The translations under genes were made by a program, and so were the position numbers. Source: Mycobacterium simiae (GTDB lineage Bacteria; Actinomycetota; Actinomycetes; Mycobacteriales; Mycobacteriaceae). Taken from it: DNA of 64,000 nt. Below are positions 29,902 through 39,670 of this stretch, one piece after another (the first letter of the stretch is position 1; each line of letters opens with the position of its first letter). The notes under the pieces are model-generated. The model had not been told where the DNA came from, did not search any database, and saw only the letters and a list, made by a program, of their open reading frames with translations. The stretch spans positions 3,472,001 to 3,536,000 of the forward strand of contig NZ_AP022568.1 of the NCBI RefSeq assembly GCF_010727605.1, given 5' to 3'.

Positions 29902-30633
29902 ATGATCGGTATCACCCAGGCAGAAGCCGTTATGACCATCGAGTTGCAGCGCCCGGAGCGTCGCAACGCCCTCAATTCGCAACTGGTCGACGAACTGCGT
30001 GAGGCCGTGCTGAAGGCCAGTGAGGGGTCCACCCGAGCGGTCGTTCTCACCGGCCAGGGCACGGTGTTCTGTGCGGGCGCGGACCTGTCCGGCGATGCCT
30101 TCGCCGCGGACTACCCGGACCGACTGATCGAGCTGCACAAGGCTCTCGACGCGGCTCCTATCCCGATAATCGGCGCCATCAACGGCCCCGCCATCGGCGC
30201 GGGCCTGCAGCTCGCCATGCAGTGCGATCTCCGTGTCGTCGCGCCGGACGCATTTTTTCAGTTCCCAACGTCGAAATACGGTCTTGCCCTTGATAACTGG
30301 AGCATCCGGCGGCTGTCATCGCTGGTCGGGCATGGCCGGGCCCGGGCGATGTTGCTGGCCGCCGAGAAGTTGACCGCCGAAACGGCACTGCAGACGGGAA
30401 TGGCTAACCGGATCGGAACACTGGAAGACGCCCAAGCGTGGGGCACCGAGATCGCTGGGTTGGCGCCGCTGGCTATCCAGCACGCCAAACGGGTACTCAA
30501 CGACGACGGCGCGATCGAGGAGGCCTGGCCGGTGCACAAGGAACTGTTCGACAAGGCCTGGGCCAGTCAGGACGTGATCGAAGCGCAGGTTGCCCGGGTT
30601 GAGAAGCGACCACCGAGGTTTCAGGGGGCCTGA
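29902..30633 (+). CDS. echA6: Enoyl-CoA hydratase-family protein EchA6
   Basis: 243-residue crotonase-fold protein very close to M. tuberculosis EchA6. It has [17 protein letters not shown], the oxyanion segment [21 protein letters not shown] and the second oxyanion region [20 protein letters not shown], followed by [22 protein letters not shown]. The catalytic Glu positions of true hydratases are not obvious; EchA6 is known to bind acyl-CoA and feed fatty acids into mycolate synthesis rather than hydrate them. ATG start, 5 bp gap to the MBL-fold gene, so co-transcribed. Confidence 0.93.
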   Translation: MIGITQAEAVMTIELQRPERRNALNSQLVDELREAVLKASEGSTRAVVLTGQGTVFCAGADLSGDAFAADYPDRLIELHKALDAAPIPIIGAINGPAIGAGLQLAMQCDLRVVAPDAFFQFPTSKYGLALDNWSIRRLSSLVGHGRARAMLLAAEKLTAETALQTGMANRIGTLEDAQAWGTEIAGLAPLAIQHAKRVLNDDGAIEEAWPVHKELFDKAWASQDVIEAQVARVEKRPPRFQGA

Positions 30634-30638
30634 CCGCG

Positions 30639-31757
30639 ATGGCGCCCGCAGCTCTGCGCTTGGCCGCCGGCACGCTCACGCTTGCCGCGGGCGGGTGGGC
30701 GCTGCGTGCGCTGCGCGGAGCGCCGGGCGCCCTGGGGGCCGATCCATCGTCGATTCGGGCGGTCACCCGGCATTCGCCCCATTGCCGCGACGGGGTGTTC
30801 GTCAACCTGGAGGCCCCGTCGAAGGACAACGTGAACCGCGAGCAACTTGCGCTGATCGCGTGGGAGTTCCTCGGCGCGCGGGGTCGCAGTCGGCCGTCCG
30901 GCTTGATCCCGTTGGCGGCGCCGGGCACCTTCGACCCCGACCCCAGCCGTCTGGCGGTCAGCTGGCTCGGCCACTCTACGGCGTTGCTGGAGATCGACGG
31001 TTACCGCATTCTCACCGATCCGGTGTGGAGTCATCGGTGCTCGCCGTCGCACCTGGTCGGCCCCGAGCGGCTGCACCCGCCGCCGGTGGCACTCGAGGCG
31101 TTGCCCGCGGTCGACGCCGTGGTGATCAGCCATGACCACTACGACCATCTGGACATGGACACGGTCTTGGCGCTGGCCCGCACCCAGCGGGCCCCGTTTT
31201 TCGTGCCGCTCGGCGTAGGCGCCCACTTGCGCGCGTGGGGCGTCCCCGGGCGTCGTATCGTCGAGCTCGACTGGCACGGAAGCGGCGATATCGACGAACT
31301 GTCGCTGATTTGTCTTCCCGCGCGGCACTTTTCGGGTCGATTCACCGACCGCAACACCACCCTGTGGGCCTCCTGGGCAATCATGGGTCCCACCCGTCGC
31401 GTCTACTTCGGCGGGGACACCGGGTACACGAAGAGCTTCGAGCAGATCGGCGTTGACCATGGACCGTTCGACGTGACCCTGTTGCCGATCGGCGCCTACA
31501 ACCCCGCGTGGCCGGACATCCACATGAATCCTGAGGAAGCGGTGCGGGCCCACCGGGATCTCACCGCCGCCCGATCCGGGCTGATGATGCCCATCCATTG
31601 GGGCACCTTCCGGCTGGCGCCGCATCCGTGGGCCGAGCCGGTCGAACGGCTGCTCGCGGCCGCGCAAAGCGCCGATGTCAGGGTCGCTGTCCCCGCCCCC
31701 GGGCAGCGCATCGATGTCGCCGGGTCAGCGCGGCTGGACCCGTGGTGGCGGATGTAA
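30639..31757 (+). CDS. MBL-fold metallohydrolase (NAPE-PLD-like)
   Basis: 372 residues matching Rv0906 in length as recalled. An N-terminal hydrophobic stretch (LRLAAGTLTLAAGGWALRAL) may anchor it. The metallo-beta-lactamase motif is ISHDHYDHLDMDT (about residues 166-178), with further metal ligands in LPARHFSGR, YFGGDTGYTKSF and MPIHWGTFRLAPHPW, the order of the NAPE-PLD/UlaG-like branch. It may hydrolyse a phosphodiester in a lipid, but the substrate is unproven. Its last 33 bp overlap the convergent Mug-type gene. Confidence 0.88.
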   Translation: MAPAALRLAAGTLTLAAGGWALRALRGAPGALGADPSSIRAVTRHSPHCRDGVFVNLEAPSKDNVNREQLALIAWEFLGARGRSRPSGLIPLAAPGTFDPDPSRLAVSWLGHSTALLEIDGYRILTDPVWSHRCSPSHLVGPERLHPPPVALEALPAVDAVVISHDHYDHLDMDTVLALARTQRAPFFVPLGVGAHLRAWGVPGRRIVELDWHGSGDIDELSLICLPARHFSGRFTDRNTTLWASWAIMGPTRRVYFGGDTGYTKSFEQIGVDHGPFDVTLLPIGAYNPAWPDIHMNPEEAVRAHRDLTAARSGLMMPIHWGTFRLAPHPWAEPVERLLAAAQSADVRVAVPAPGQRIDVAGSARLDPWWRM

Positions 31758-32315
31758 CCGCCGCGGACCGGATTGTTCTAATGCGCAGCGTAATTCGGTG
31801 TAAGCACGGACGAGATCGTCGAGCGCAAAGGCTCTGTTGAGGCCGCTCGGGTTTGGCAGCACCCAGGCATTGGTGCCGGCAAACCCGGGGGCGTAGCGGC
31901 CCCAGCCGATTCCCGGGTCTCCGGTCATTGCGGTCACGGCACGTTTGCCGAGGAACGCGATCGCCCGTGGCGAATAGCGTCGCATCTTCGCTTCGAATTC
32001 GGGCCGCGCGCGCCTAAATTCCGCCGCGGACACATCGCTTGCCCGCCTGGTCGGCCGGTCGACGACCGCCGTGATGCCGCACCCGTAGTCGAGCAGGCGG
32101 CGTTCATCTGCCGGTAGCAATCGGGTGTCGGTGAAACCGGCCAGTTGCAGGACCGACCAGAATCGGTTGCTGCGGTTGGAGAAGTTGTGGCCGTCGACGG
32201 CAGCCGTCGACGCCGGGTTGATGCCGCAGAAGACCACATCGAGACCTCGGGCGAGGACATCCGGGCGGTATCCGACCAAATCGATGCTCCTGGCTGCGGT
32301 GAGGTGGCGCGCCAC
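31725..32315 (-). CDS. mug: G/U mismatch-specific DNA glycosylase (Mug family)
   Basis: 196-residue uracil-DNA-glycosylase-fold protein. Motif 1 is VVFCGINPASTAAVDGHNFSNRSNRFWSVLQLAGFTD, with the GINP active-site loop of Mug/TDG. The intercalation-loop motif is ATNAWVLPNPSGLN-like (GTNAWVLPNPSGLNRA). It would remove uracil or ethenocytosine opposite G. GTG start at 32315 is tentative; no strong ribosome-binding site was seen. The C-terminus extends antisense into the MBL gene. It is not between Rv0906 and Rv0907 in M. tuberculosis as I recall, so it is an addition or an ancestral gene lost there. Confidence 0.85.
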   Translation of the reverse strand: MARHLTAARSIDLVGYRPDVLARGLDVVFCGINPASTAAVDGHNFSNRSNRFWSVLQLAGFTDTRLLPADERRLLDYGCGITAVVDRPTRRASDVSAAEFRRARPEFEAKMRRYSPRAIAFLGKRAVTAMTGDPGIGWGRYAPGFAGTNAWVLPNPSGLNRAFALDDLVRAYTELRCALEQSGPRRLHPPPRVQPR

Positions 32316-32359
32316 CAGAGCGCGTCCATCGTAGGTGCGGCGCGCTAGAGTCTGCGAAC

Positions 32360-33952
32360 ATGACGAAACGCGCTGCGTTTGCCGTCGTCATGGCGATGGT
32401 ATCGGCGCTGGTGGGATGCGGGGCCGGACGGCCCGTGTCGAGTCCGCCGTCCGCACTGTCCCAGGCGCCCCCCAACGAGGTGTCCGGTCTGGACATACCG
32501 CCCGGGCGTATTGACGATGCCATCGCCAAGGTTGATGGCTTGGTCGGTGACCTGATGCGCAGCACCGGCGTCCCCGGAATGTCGGTCGCCGTTGTCCGGG
32601 GTGGTAAAGCGGTGTACGCAAAGGGTTTCGGCGTCAAGGACGCCAGCAAGGGCAACGGCAAGGATAACCGGGTCGACGCCGACACAGTGTTCCAGCTGGC
32701 GTCGGTGTCGAAGTCGGTGGGCGCGACGGTGGTTGCGCATGCAGTGACCGGCAACCTCATCTCGTGGGACACCCCCGTCGCGGCCGAACTGCCGTGGTTC
32801 GGGCTGTCCGATCCCTACGTCACCAGCCATGTGACCGTTGCCGATCTGTATTCGCATCGCTCCGGGCTGCCCGACCATGCCGGTGACAAGTTGGAGGATC
32901 TGGGCTACGACCGGCGGCACGTGCTGGAGCGATTGAAGTTCTTGCCGCTGGCGGCTTTTCGAAGCAGCTACGCCTACACCAATTTCGGCTTGACCGCCGC
33001 CGCCGAAGCGGTGGCCGGTGCCGCGGGTAAGTCCTGGGAAGACCTGTCCGAAGAGGTGCTGTACCGCCCGCTGGGGATGGCGTCGACGAGTTCCAAATAC
33101 GCCGACTATCTGGCCAGGCCCAACCGTGCGGTGCTGCATGTCAAGGCCGGCGACAGATGGGAGCCGCGCTTCCAGCGTGATCCCGACGCGCAGACGCCCG
33201 CCGGCGGGGTGAGTTCGTCGATCAACGACATGGCGCGCTGGCTGGCCATGGTGATGGCCGACGGCACGTACCACGGTCAGCGGATCACCGCACCGGAAGC
33301 GCTGCTGCCCGCGATCACTCCGCAGGTCGTCTCGATGCCCGCATCGTCGCCAAAAGCCCGCGCCGGCACTTACGGTCACGCCTTCAACGCCACGGTGACC
33401 TCGTCGGGGCGCACCCAGTACAGCCACTCCGGTGGCTTCTCGTCGGGCGCGGCGACCAACTTCGTAGCGCTGCCGTCGGAAGACATCGGCATCATCGCGC
33501 TGACGAATGGGGCGCCGTACGGTATTCCAGAGGCGCTGACCGCCGAGTTCATGGACCTGGTGCAATACGGCCAACTCCGGGCGGACTGGCCGGCGCTGTA
33601 CAACCACGCCCTCGGCTGGATAAACAACCCGCAGGGCTCGCTGGTCGGCAAGCAGCCACCCGCCAACCCCACCCCGGCCCGACCGCTCATCGACTACCTC
33701 GGCGTTTACGCCAACGACTACTGGGGACCGGCCGTCGTCACCGAGAACAACGGGCACCTCGAGCTCGCGCTGGGACCGAAGAATCGGACGTTCCCCCTCA
33801 ATCACTGGGATGGCGACACCTTCACCTTCTCGATAACAGACGAAAACGCGCCGCCTGGAACGATTTCCAAGGCCGTGTTTTCCGGGTTCCCCGGGGCCAG
33901 CCTGAACCTCGAGTACTACGACACCGACAAGCTGGGAACGTTCACCCGATGA
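32360..33952 (+). CDS. Serine beta-lactamase-like lipoprotein
   Basis: 530 residues in the position of Rv0907. A lipoprotein signal with lipobox LVGC (about residues 16-19) suggests attachment outside the membrane. The class-C/penicillin-binding fold has SxxK as SVSK in [11 protein letters not shown], YxN as YTN in YAYTNFGLT, and HSGG in [12 protein letters not shown]-terminal lipocalin-like region follows (from about residue 430). It may be a peptidase or esterase acting on cell-wall or D-amino substrates. It overlaps ctpE by ATGA, so it is translationally coupled. Confidence 0.88.
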   Translation: MTKRAAFAVVMAMVSALVGCGAGRPVSSPPSALSQAPPNEVSGLDIPPGRIDDAIAKVDGLVGDLMRSTGVPGMSVAVVRGGKAVYAKGFGVKDASKGNGKDNRVDADTVFQLASVSKSVGATVVAHAVTGNLISWDTPVAAELPWFGLSDPYVTSHVTVADLYSHRSGLPDHAGDKLEDLGYDRRHVLERLKFLPLAAFRSSYAYTNFGLTAAAEAVAGAAGKSWEDLSEEVLYRPLGMASTSSKYADYLARPNRAVLHVKAGDRWEPRFQRDPDAQTPAGGVSSSINDMARWLAMVMADGTYHGQRITAPEALLPAITPQVVSMPASSPKARAGTYGHAFNATVTSSGRTQYSHSGGFSSGAATNFVALPSEDIGIIALTNGAPYGIPEALTAEFMDLVQYGQLRADWPALYNHALGWINNPQGSLVGKQPPANPTPARPLIDYLGVYANDYWGPAVVTENNGHLELALGPKNRTFPLNHWDGDTFTFSITDENAPPGTISKAVFSGFPGASLNLEYYDTDKLGTFTR

Positions 33953-36354
33953 CTCGCCCCGCCGCCGCAGGCCTCACCGATGCCGAGGTGGCGCAGCGGG
34001 TGTCCGACGGGCAGAGCAACGCGCTTCCGCCGCGCGCCACCCGCAGCATCGGGGATATCGTGCGCGCCAACGTGTTCACCCGGATCAACGCGATCCTGGG
34101 TGTACTGCTGATGATCGTGGTGGCGACGGGTTCGCTCATCAACGGCTTGTTCGGGCTGCTCATCGTCGCGAACAGCGTCATCGGCATGGTCCAGGAGATA
34201 CGCGCCAAGCAGACGCTGGACGCGCTGGCCATCGTTGGCCAGGCAAAACCGTTGGTGCGCAGACAATCCGGTACGCGCACACTGTCGCCCGCCGAGGTGG
34301 TACTCGACGACATCATCGAACTGGGCCCGGGAGACCAGATCGTGGTTGACGGACAGGTGGTCGAGGGGGACAACCTGGAAGTCGACGAATCGCTGCTGAC
34401 CGGGGAGGCCGACCCGATCGGCAAGCATCCCGGCGATGCGGTGATGTCGGGAAGTTTCGTCGTCGCCGGCGCCGGCGCCTACCGCGCCACCAGGGTGGGC
34501 GCGGCGGCCTATGCGGCCAAGCTCGCAGCGGAGGCCAGCAAGTTCACTCTGGTGAAATCCGAACTGCGCAACGGTATCAACCGAATCCTGCAGTTCATCA
34601 CCTACCTCCTGGTGCCGGCCGGCTTGCTGACGATCTACACGCAGTTGTTCACCACCCACGCGGACTGGCGCCAGGCGGTGTTGCGCACGGTGGGCGCGCT
34701 GGTGCCGATGGTGCCCGAGGGGCTGGTGCTGATGACATCGATCGCGTTCGCGGTCGGGGTCGTCAGACTTGGCCAACGTCGTTGTTTGGTACAGGAACTG
34801 CCGGCCATCGAGGGATTGGCCCGCGTCGACACGGTGTGTGCCGACAAGACCGGCACCCTGACCGAAAGCGGTATGCGGGTCGCCGAGGTCGTCGAACTCG
34901 CCGGTGATCGTCCGGCCGCGGTGGCCGATGCGCTGGCCGCAGTGGCCGCGGCCGACGCACACCGTAACGCGAGCATGCAAGCGATCGCCGACGCCTTCAG
35001 CCGGCCGCCCAGCTGGACCGTGACGGCGCGGGCGCCGTTCAAGTCGGCCACCAAGTGGAGCGGGGTGTCCTTCGGCGAGCACGGCAACTGGGTGATCGGT
35101 GCACCCGATGTGCTGCTCGACCCGGCGACATCGGCGGCCGCGCAGGCCGAACAGATCGGGGCCCGTGGATTGCGGGTGCTGCTGCTCGGTGCCGCCGACG
35201 TCGCAGTGGGGGACCCGGCCGCGCCCGGGCGGGTGACCCCGGCCGCGCTGGTGGTGTTGGAGCAAAAGGTTCGGGCAGACGCCCGCGCCACACTGGAGTT
35301 CTTTGCAGCCCAGCATGTTTCGGTAAAGGTGGTCTCCGGAGACAACGCGGTGTCGGTCGGTGCCGTCGCGGCCGAACTCGGCCTGCACGGGGAGGCGCTG
35401 GACGCGCGCAAACTGCCCGCGGACCCCGACGGCTTGGCCGACACGCTGGACACCTACACCACCTTCGGGCGGGTGCGCCCGGATCAGAAGCGCGCCATTG
35501 TGCATGCCCTGCAAGCGCATGGGCACACCGTGGCGATGACCGGCGACGGCGTCAACGACGTGCTGGCACTCAAGGATGCCGACATCGGCGTGGCGATGGG
35601 CTCCGGTAGCCCGGCTTCGCGAGCAGTAGCCCAGATAGTGTTGTTGGACAATAAGTTTGCCACGCTTCCCTACGTGGTGGCCGAGGGTCGGCGGGTGATC
35701 GGCAACATCGAGCGCGTTGCCAATCTGTTCTTGACCAAGACGGTGTACTCGGTGTTGTTGGCGCTGTTGGTCGGTCTTGAATGCTTGTTGTCCACACCGC
35801 TGCGGGCCGACCCGCTGCTCTACCCGTTCCAGCCAATCCACGTCACCATCGCCGCGTGGTTCACCATCGGAATTCCGTCGTTCATCCTGTCGCTGGCGCC
35901 CAACAACGAGCGTGCCCACCCCCACTTCGTCCGGCGCGTGCTGAGCTCGGCGGTGCCGTCCGGATTGATAGTCGGCACCGCAACTTTCGTCTCCTATCTG
36001 GTGGCCTACCAGGGCCGGCACGTGAGCTTCGCCGAACAGGACCAAGCGTCGACGGCAGCACTGATCACGCTGCTGGTGACCGGGCTATGGGTGCTGGCCG
36101 TGGTCGCGCGTCCCTACCAATGGTGGCGGGTGGCGCTGGTGGCCGGCAGCGGGTTGGCCTACATTGCGATTTTCAGCATCCCGCTGGCACAACAGAAGTT
36201 TCTGCTGGACCCGTCGAATCCGGGGGTGACTGCCACCGCATTGGGGATTGGGGCTGTGGGCGCCGCGGCCATCGAGGCGACCTGGTGGATCCGGGCCAGG
36301 ATTTTGCGAATCCAGCCGCAACTGTGGCAGCCGGCGGCAGACCGGGGTGATTAG
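33949..36354 (+). CDS. ctpE: P-type ATPase CtpE (calcium transporter)
   Basis: 801-residue cation-transporting P-type ATPase. It has the actuator-domain LLTGEADP (TGE), phosphorylation motif [13 protein letters not shown], the hinge [30 protein letters not shown], and about 10 TM segments, four before the phosphorylation domain including [16 protein letters not shown] and [17 protein letters not shown] replaces a classic PEGL-type motif with VPEGLVL. CtpE is reported in mycobacteria to import Ca2+ and to affect cell-surface integrity. ATGA overlap with the beta-lactamase-like gene upstream. Confidence 0.93.
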   Translation: MTRPAAAGLTDAEVAQRVSDGQSNALPPRATRSIGDIVRANVFTRINAILGVLLMIVVATGSLINGLFGLLIVANSVIGMVQEIRAKQTLDALAIVGQAKPLVRRQSGTRTLSPAEVVLDDIIELGPGDQIVVDGQVVEGDNLEVDESLLTGEADPIGKHPGDAVMSGSFVVAGAGAYRATRVGAAAYAAKLAAEASKFTLVKSELRNGINRILQFITYLLVPAGLLTIYTQLFTTHADWRQAVLRTVGALVPMVPEGLVLMTSIAFAVGVVRLGQRRCLVQELPAIEGLARVDTVCADKTGTLTESGMRVAEVVELAGDRPAAVADALAAVAAADAHRNASMQAIADAFSRPPSWTVTARAPFKSATKWSGVSFGEHGNWVIGAPDVLLDPATSAAAQAEQIGARGLRVLLLGAADVAVGDPAAPGRVTPAALVVLEQKVRADARATLEFFAAQHVSVKVVSGDNAVSVGAVAAELGLHGEALDARKLPADPDGLADTLDTYTTFGRVRPDQKRAIVHALQAHGHTVAMTGDGVNDVLALKDADIGVAMGSGSPASRAVAQIVLLDNKFATLPYVVAEGRRVIGNIERVANLFLTKTVYSVLLALLVGLECLLSTPLRADPLLYPFQPIHVTIAAWFTIGIPSFILSLAPNNERAHPHFVRRVLSSAVPSGLIVGTATFVSYLVAYQGRHVSFAEQDQASTAALITLLVTGLWVLAVVARPYQWWRVALVAGSGLAYIAIFSIPLAQQKFLLDPSNPGVTATALGIGAVGAAAIEATWWIRARILRIQPQLWQPAADRGD

Positions 36355-36439
36355 GGCCACACCGACCTCGCCAAGTAGGGTTCTGCCAGCAAGAAGGATC
36401 GCCGGCGGCCCCGGCTGATCCGCGGGGAAGGGATAACAA

Positions 36440-36625
36440 ATGGGATTCCTGGACAAGGCGAAAGACCTGTTGGCGCAGCATGCCGACGAGGTCGAGACAG
36501 CGATCGACAAGGCCGGCGAGTTCGTCGACGACAAGACGCAGGGCAAATATTCCGACACCATCCACAAGGTGCAGGAGGAGGCCAAGAAGGCGGCCGACTC
36601 CGCCAAGGGCGACCAGCACAACTAG
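36440..36625 (+). CDS. Antitoxin of Rv0909/Rv0910-type toxin-antitoxin pair
   Basis: 61-residue highly charged helical protein: [53 protein letters not shown]. It matches Rv0909 closely in size and sequence as I recall. GAAGGGATAACAA upstream gives a ribosome-binding site. The stop is 4 bp before the toxin start. Rv0909/Rv0910 has been reported as a functional toxin-antitoxin pair, but the antitoxin has no recognisable DNA-binding domain and also resembles CsbD/MT0933-like stress proteins, so the label is tentative. Confidence 0.85.
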   Translation: MGFLDKAKDLLAQHADEVETAIDKAGEFVDDKTQGKYSDTIHKVQEEAKKAADSAKGDQHN

Positions 36626-36629
36626 GCAC

Positions 36630-37103
36630 ATGGCGAAACTCTCCGGATCCATCGACGTCCCCCTGTCACCAGAGGAGGCGTGGAAGCACGCCTCCGACCT
36701 GTCCCGCTACAAGGATTGGCTGAGCATTCACCGGGTCTGGCGCAGCAAGCTGCCCGACGACCTGCAAAAAGGCACGGTGATCGAATCGATCGTCGAGGTC
36801 AAAGGCATGCTCAACCGGATCAAGTGGACGATTGTGCACTACAAGCCGCCGGAGGCGATGACCCTCAACGGCGACGGTGTCGGTGGTGTCAGGGTCAAGC
36901 TGCTGGCGAAGGTCAAGCCAAAAGGCGACGGCTCGGTGGTCAGCTTCGACGTGCATCTCGGCGGCCCGGCGCTGTTCGGGCCTATCGGCATGATCGTCGC
37001 CGCCGCGCTGCGCAGTGACATCGACGAGTCGCTGGAAAGATTCGTCACCGTGTTCACCGGCGCCGACCCCGGCATGAACGGAGCGCGCGGCCTCGGCCAC
37101 TGA
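36630..37103 (+). CDS. SRPBCC-fold protein, Rv0910-type toxin
   Basis: 157 residues with a START/SRPBCC (polyketide cyclase-like) fold: MAKLSGSIDVPLSPEEAWKHASDLSRYKDWLSIHRVWRS at the N-terminus, the central strand region and a long C-terminal helix ALRSDIDESLERFVTVF. Such proteins bind hydrophobic ligands. The M. tuberculosis homologue Rv0910 is listed as a toxin, which is unusual for this fold. The ATG at 36630 is chosen from the conserved N-terminus and its 4-bp spacing from the antitoxin gene. Confidence 0.85.
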   Translation: MAKLSGSIDVPLSPEEAWKHASDLSRYKDWLSIHRVWRSKLPDDLQKGTVIESIVEVKGMLNRIKWTIVHYKPPEAMTLNGDGVGGVRVKLLAKVKPKGDGSVVSFDVHLGGPALFGPIGMIVAAALRSDIDESLERFVTVFTGADPGMNGARGLGH

Positions 37104-37179
37104 CCCAGCGCCGGGCTTGCGCCCACCCGGGTCTGCGTGGCGCACGATGGCCGGTCTGACGGCCTATTAAGGTCGCACC

Positions 37180-37614
37180 ATGACCCGCCGCCTGCGCCCC
37201 GGATGGTTGGTGGCGCTGTTTGCCTTGGTGGTCGCCGCCAGCGTTTGGCTGCCCTGGCTCACCACCTCGGCCGGTGGCGGCGGCTGGGCCAGCGCAATCG
37301 GGGGTAGACACGGCAGCCTCCAACTGCCCACGGGCTTCGGGGCGGGCCAGCTCATCACCTTGCTGGCCTCGATGTTGCTGGTGTCCGGTGCGATGCTGGG
37401 CCGCGGCTTGTCGGTTCGGCTTGCTTCGGTTGCGGCGCTGGTCATTTCGCTGCTGATCGCGGCTCTGGTGGCGTGGTACTACAAGCTCAACGTCCACTCG
37501 CCAGTGTCGGCGGAATATGGTCTCTATGTCGGCGGGGTCGCGGCGGTCTGTGCGGTGGTGGCTTCGGTGGCGTCGCTGATCGTGGCCCTTGTGTCCAGTC
37601 GTGCCGGCCGGTGA
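37180..37614 (+). CDS. Small four-TM membrane protein
   Basis: 144 residues, most likely the Rv0912-position membrane protein. Four hydrophobic segments: GWLVALFALVVAASVWLPWLT, LITLLASMLLVSGAMLG, LASVAALVISLLIAALVAWYY and LYVGGVAAVCAVVASVASLIVALV. No catalytic motif is visible and no function can be assigned. ATG start; 76 bp after the SRPBCC gene. Its stop is 3 bp from the convergent VOC stop. Confidence 0.75.
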   Translation: MTRRLRPGWLVALFALVVAASVWLPWLTTSAGGGGWASAIGGRHGSLQLPTGFGAGQLITLLASMLLVSGAMLGRGLSVRLASVAALVISLLIAALVAWYYKLNVHSPVSAEYGLYVGGVAAVCAVVASVASLIVALVSSRAGR

Positions 37615-37617
37615 GGC

Positions 37618-38109
37618 TCAGCCGCCCGGAAATTCATGTTTGCCGGACACCGCGCTGTCACTCGGCTCGTTGACCCCGAACACGAAAGGCGCGAACACCA
37701 CCTCCCGGCCGTCGGGGTCGCGGAAAGTGACGGCACCCGTCGCCGCCCAGTACGGGTGTTGCTGCGCTTGCGGTGCTCCTGCGGCCTGCAGGCGCGCGAT
37801 CGCGGCCTGCTGAGCCTGCCGATTCGGGAAGTACAGGCACAACTGCTCGTGGGCGTCGACCGCGACCCCGTCGTCGAGGGCCTCCACGATCTCCATCGTC
37901 AGGTTCCAGCTGGGCAAACCGAAGATCGCGCCGTTGCTGCCGTAGCTGCCCTCGAACGTCTCGAATAGCGGCAACCCGACCAGTTCACGGTAAAACCGCA
38001 CTGTCTCTTCGAAATTCGCCGATCGGCGGGCAAAGCGAATCGCACCGATCGGCGCCAAGTGTATGGGCCAATGCGTACTCCGTCGGGATTCGGGGGAGTT
38101 CATCGCCAT
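37618..38109 (-). CDS. VOC-superfamily (glyoxalase-like) protein
   Basis: 163 residues with two VOC modules: IRFARRSANFEETVRFYRELVGLPLFETFEG (residues about 24-54) and the second with CLYFPNRQAQQAAIARLQAAGAPQAQQHPYWAATGAVTFRDPDGREVVFAPF, the typical dioxygenase/glyoxalase ending. The substrate is unknown. ATG at 38109. It runs opposite to the glyoxalase-type gene Rv0911 that I recall here in M. tuberculosis, so it may be a different family member. Confidence 0.83.
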   Translation of the reverse strand: MAMNSPESRRSTHWPIHLAPIGAIRFARRSANFEETVRFYRELVGLPLFETFEGSYGSNGAIFGLPSWNLTMEIVEALDDGVAVDAHEQLCLYFPNRQAQQAAIARLQAAGAPQAQQHPYWAATGAVTFRDPDGREVVFAPFVFGVNEPSDSAVSGKHEFPGG

Positions 38110-38140
38110 GTAATGGTGACGTAGCGGTCGAACACGGGGT

Positions 38141-39667
38141 TCACAGCGCTATCGCGGCGGCCGCCGAGTCGCTGGTGCGCCAGCGCCGCAACTTTTCACC
38201 CGGTGCCCACGTCGAATGGGTACCGCTGGAAATGCGTTCGGGCAGTTGGAGTTTGCACACCGGCCCGTCGGCGATCCCGGCGGCGTCGAATACCACGCAA
38301 TAGGAGGCGTCGGTGTTCATGTCGGTGGTCAGGGTGACCAGATAGCCGTCGTCCTCGCCGGCCGCGCCCACCCGCGGTGCCATTGCGGTCTCACTGCCGT
38401 ACACGCCGTCGCCGAACGAGAAGCCCTCCTGGCCGCCGGTGCGCACATCGTGTTTGACCAGTCCGTCGAACAAGAACCAGCCCGGCTTGCCGGTCGCGGC
38501 GTAGGTGTAGCGATAGCTGCCGCCCGCGTAGTCGGAGTTGATGGTGCCGAATTCGGTGATCGAGTCCGACAGCTGTTCCTCTTTGACCGCGCCGGTGACC
38601 AGATTGAAGCGCCACCGGTGCAGCCGTGCCTGCAGCCGATCCAGTGCGAGGAAGCGAAACAGCTTCTCCCACTTCGTTCCTCCAGTGTCCAGCGGCTGTG
38701 GATCGCTCTCGAAGAAACCGTCCAACACGATCTCGTCGCCGTCCTCATAGGCGTTGGTGAAGTGCAGTACGAAGGTGGGGTCAGCCTCGAACCAGCGGAT
38801 GTCGGTGGACGAGCCCCGACGCGGGACCACCGCGAAGCGCGACGGGAGGTCGGGATAGAAGCGGGGCAGGTGTACGTCGCGCTCCAGCAGGCGCGGGTCC
38901 CAGAACAATGGGAAATCATTGAGGATGGCATAGTTTTTGGTGAATGCCATGTCGTGCGGGAGACGTGGGCCGGGTAGCGGGATGTCGACGTAGTGGGCCA
39001 GCTCGTTGTTTTCGTCGACGACGCCGTAGCGCATGTACGGGTCTTGCTTGCTGTAGTTGAAGAACAGCAGCTCTCCGGTTTCGTTGTCGACCTTCGGATG
39101 CGCGGACACACCCCAGTTGGTGGGGAAGCGTCCATTCCAGCTTTCCTTGCCCAAGTTGTCCGCCGAATACGGGTCTACCCGGTACAGGTCGCCGCATTGG
39201 TAGAAACTGGTCAGGGCGGTGCCGCGGTGCACGACGACGTCGGTGCTCGACGCGTCCTTCATCCGGGTGCGCGCACCCCAGCCGTGCTCGCGCACCGCTA
39301 ACTGCACGGGTTCGGCCAGCCCAGGCCACAGCGGCCGGCCGGCGTCGTTCTCGGCGAGAAAACCGTCAGTGCGAATAAAGCGGTTGCGGTAGAAGGCTTT
39401 TCCGTCGCGGAAGCCGACTATGTGGATCATGCCGTCGCCGTCGAACGGATGATAGGTCTGCAACGCCGGGTGCAGCGGGTTCTCGGTGTTGCGAAGGTAG
39501 ACGCCATCCAGGTCGACGGGAATCTCACCCTCTACTGCGACCAAGTTGTCAGCATCCCACTCCGTGGTCTGCGGCCGCCATGGGCCGGTGCGGTACGGGT
39601 GGTCGTCGTCTTCGGGCAGCGTCGACAGGAACTTGCCCACGGCAGCCACGTCGCTGCGGATAGCCAT
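38141..39667 (-). CDS. Carotenoid cleavage oxygenase-family dioxygenase
   Basis: 508 residues in the position of Rv0913c. Non-haem Fe(II) carotenoid-oxygenase features are visible: RNTENPLHPALQTYHPFDGDGMIHIVGFRDGKAFYRNRF, TNWGVSAHPKVDNETGELLFFNYS, HYVDIPLPGPRLPHDMAFTKNYAILNDFP and the C-terminal ERISSGTHSTWAPG; the histidines in these blocks supply the four iron ligands. It likely cleaves a double bond in a carotenoid or stilbene; substrate unknown. Its start is only 3 bp from the upstream thiolase stop, so both are one transcript. Confidence 0.9.
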   Translation of the reverse strand: MAIRSDVAAVGKFLSTLPEDDDHPYRTGPWRPQTTEWDADNLVAVEGEIPVDLDGVYLRNTENPLHPALQTYHPFDGDGMIHIVGFRDGKAFYRNRFIRTDGFLAENDAGRPLWPGLAEPVQLAVREHGWGARTRMKDASSTDVVVHRGTALTSFYQCGDLYRVDPYSADNLGKESWNGRFPTNWGVSAHPKVDNETGELLFFNYSKQDPYMRYGVVDENNELAHYVDIPLPGPRLPHDMAFTKNYAILNDFPLFWDPRLLERDVHLPRFYPDLPSRFAVVPRRGSSTDIRWFEADPTFVLHFTNAYEDGDEIVLDGFFESDPQPLDTGGTKWEKLFRFLALDRLQARLHRWRFNLVTGAVKEEQLSDSITEFGTINSDYAGGSYRYTYAATGKPGWFLFDGLVKHDVRTGGQEGFSFGDGVYGSETAMAPRVGAAGEDDGYLVTLTTDMNTDASYCVVFDAAGIADGPVCKLQLPERISSGTHSTWAPGEKLRRWRTSDSAAAAIAL

Positions 39668-39670
39668 GCG

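Noticed and set aside
32345..36045. Very long minus-strand frames across the beta-lactamase-like and ctpE genes
   Set aside because: They are antisense shadows typical of high-GC DNA, rich in His/Arg/Gln and Gly, without family motifs, while the plus-strand genes have complete catalytic motifs.
37124..37132. CACCCGGGT after the SRPBCC gene as a fifth copy of the 43-bp element
   Set aside because: The flanking T and GA are absent and there is no GGGTGA-N7-TCACCC partner nearby, so it is a chance match.
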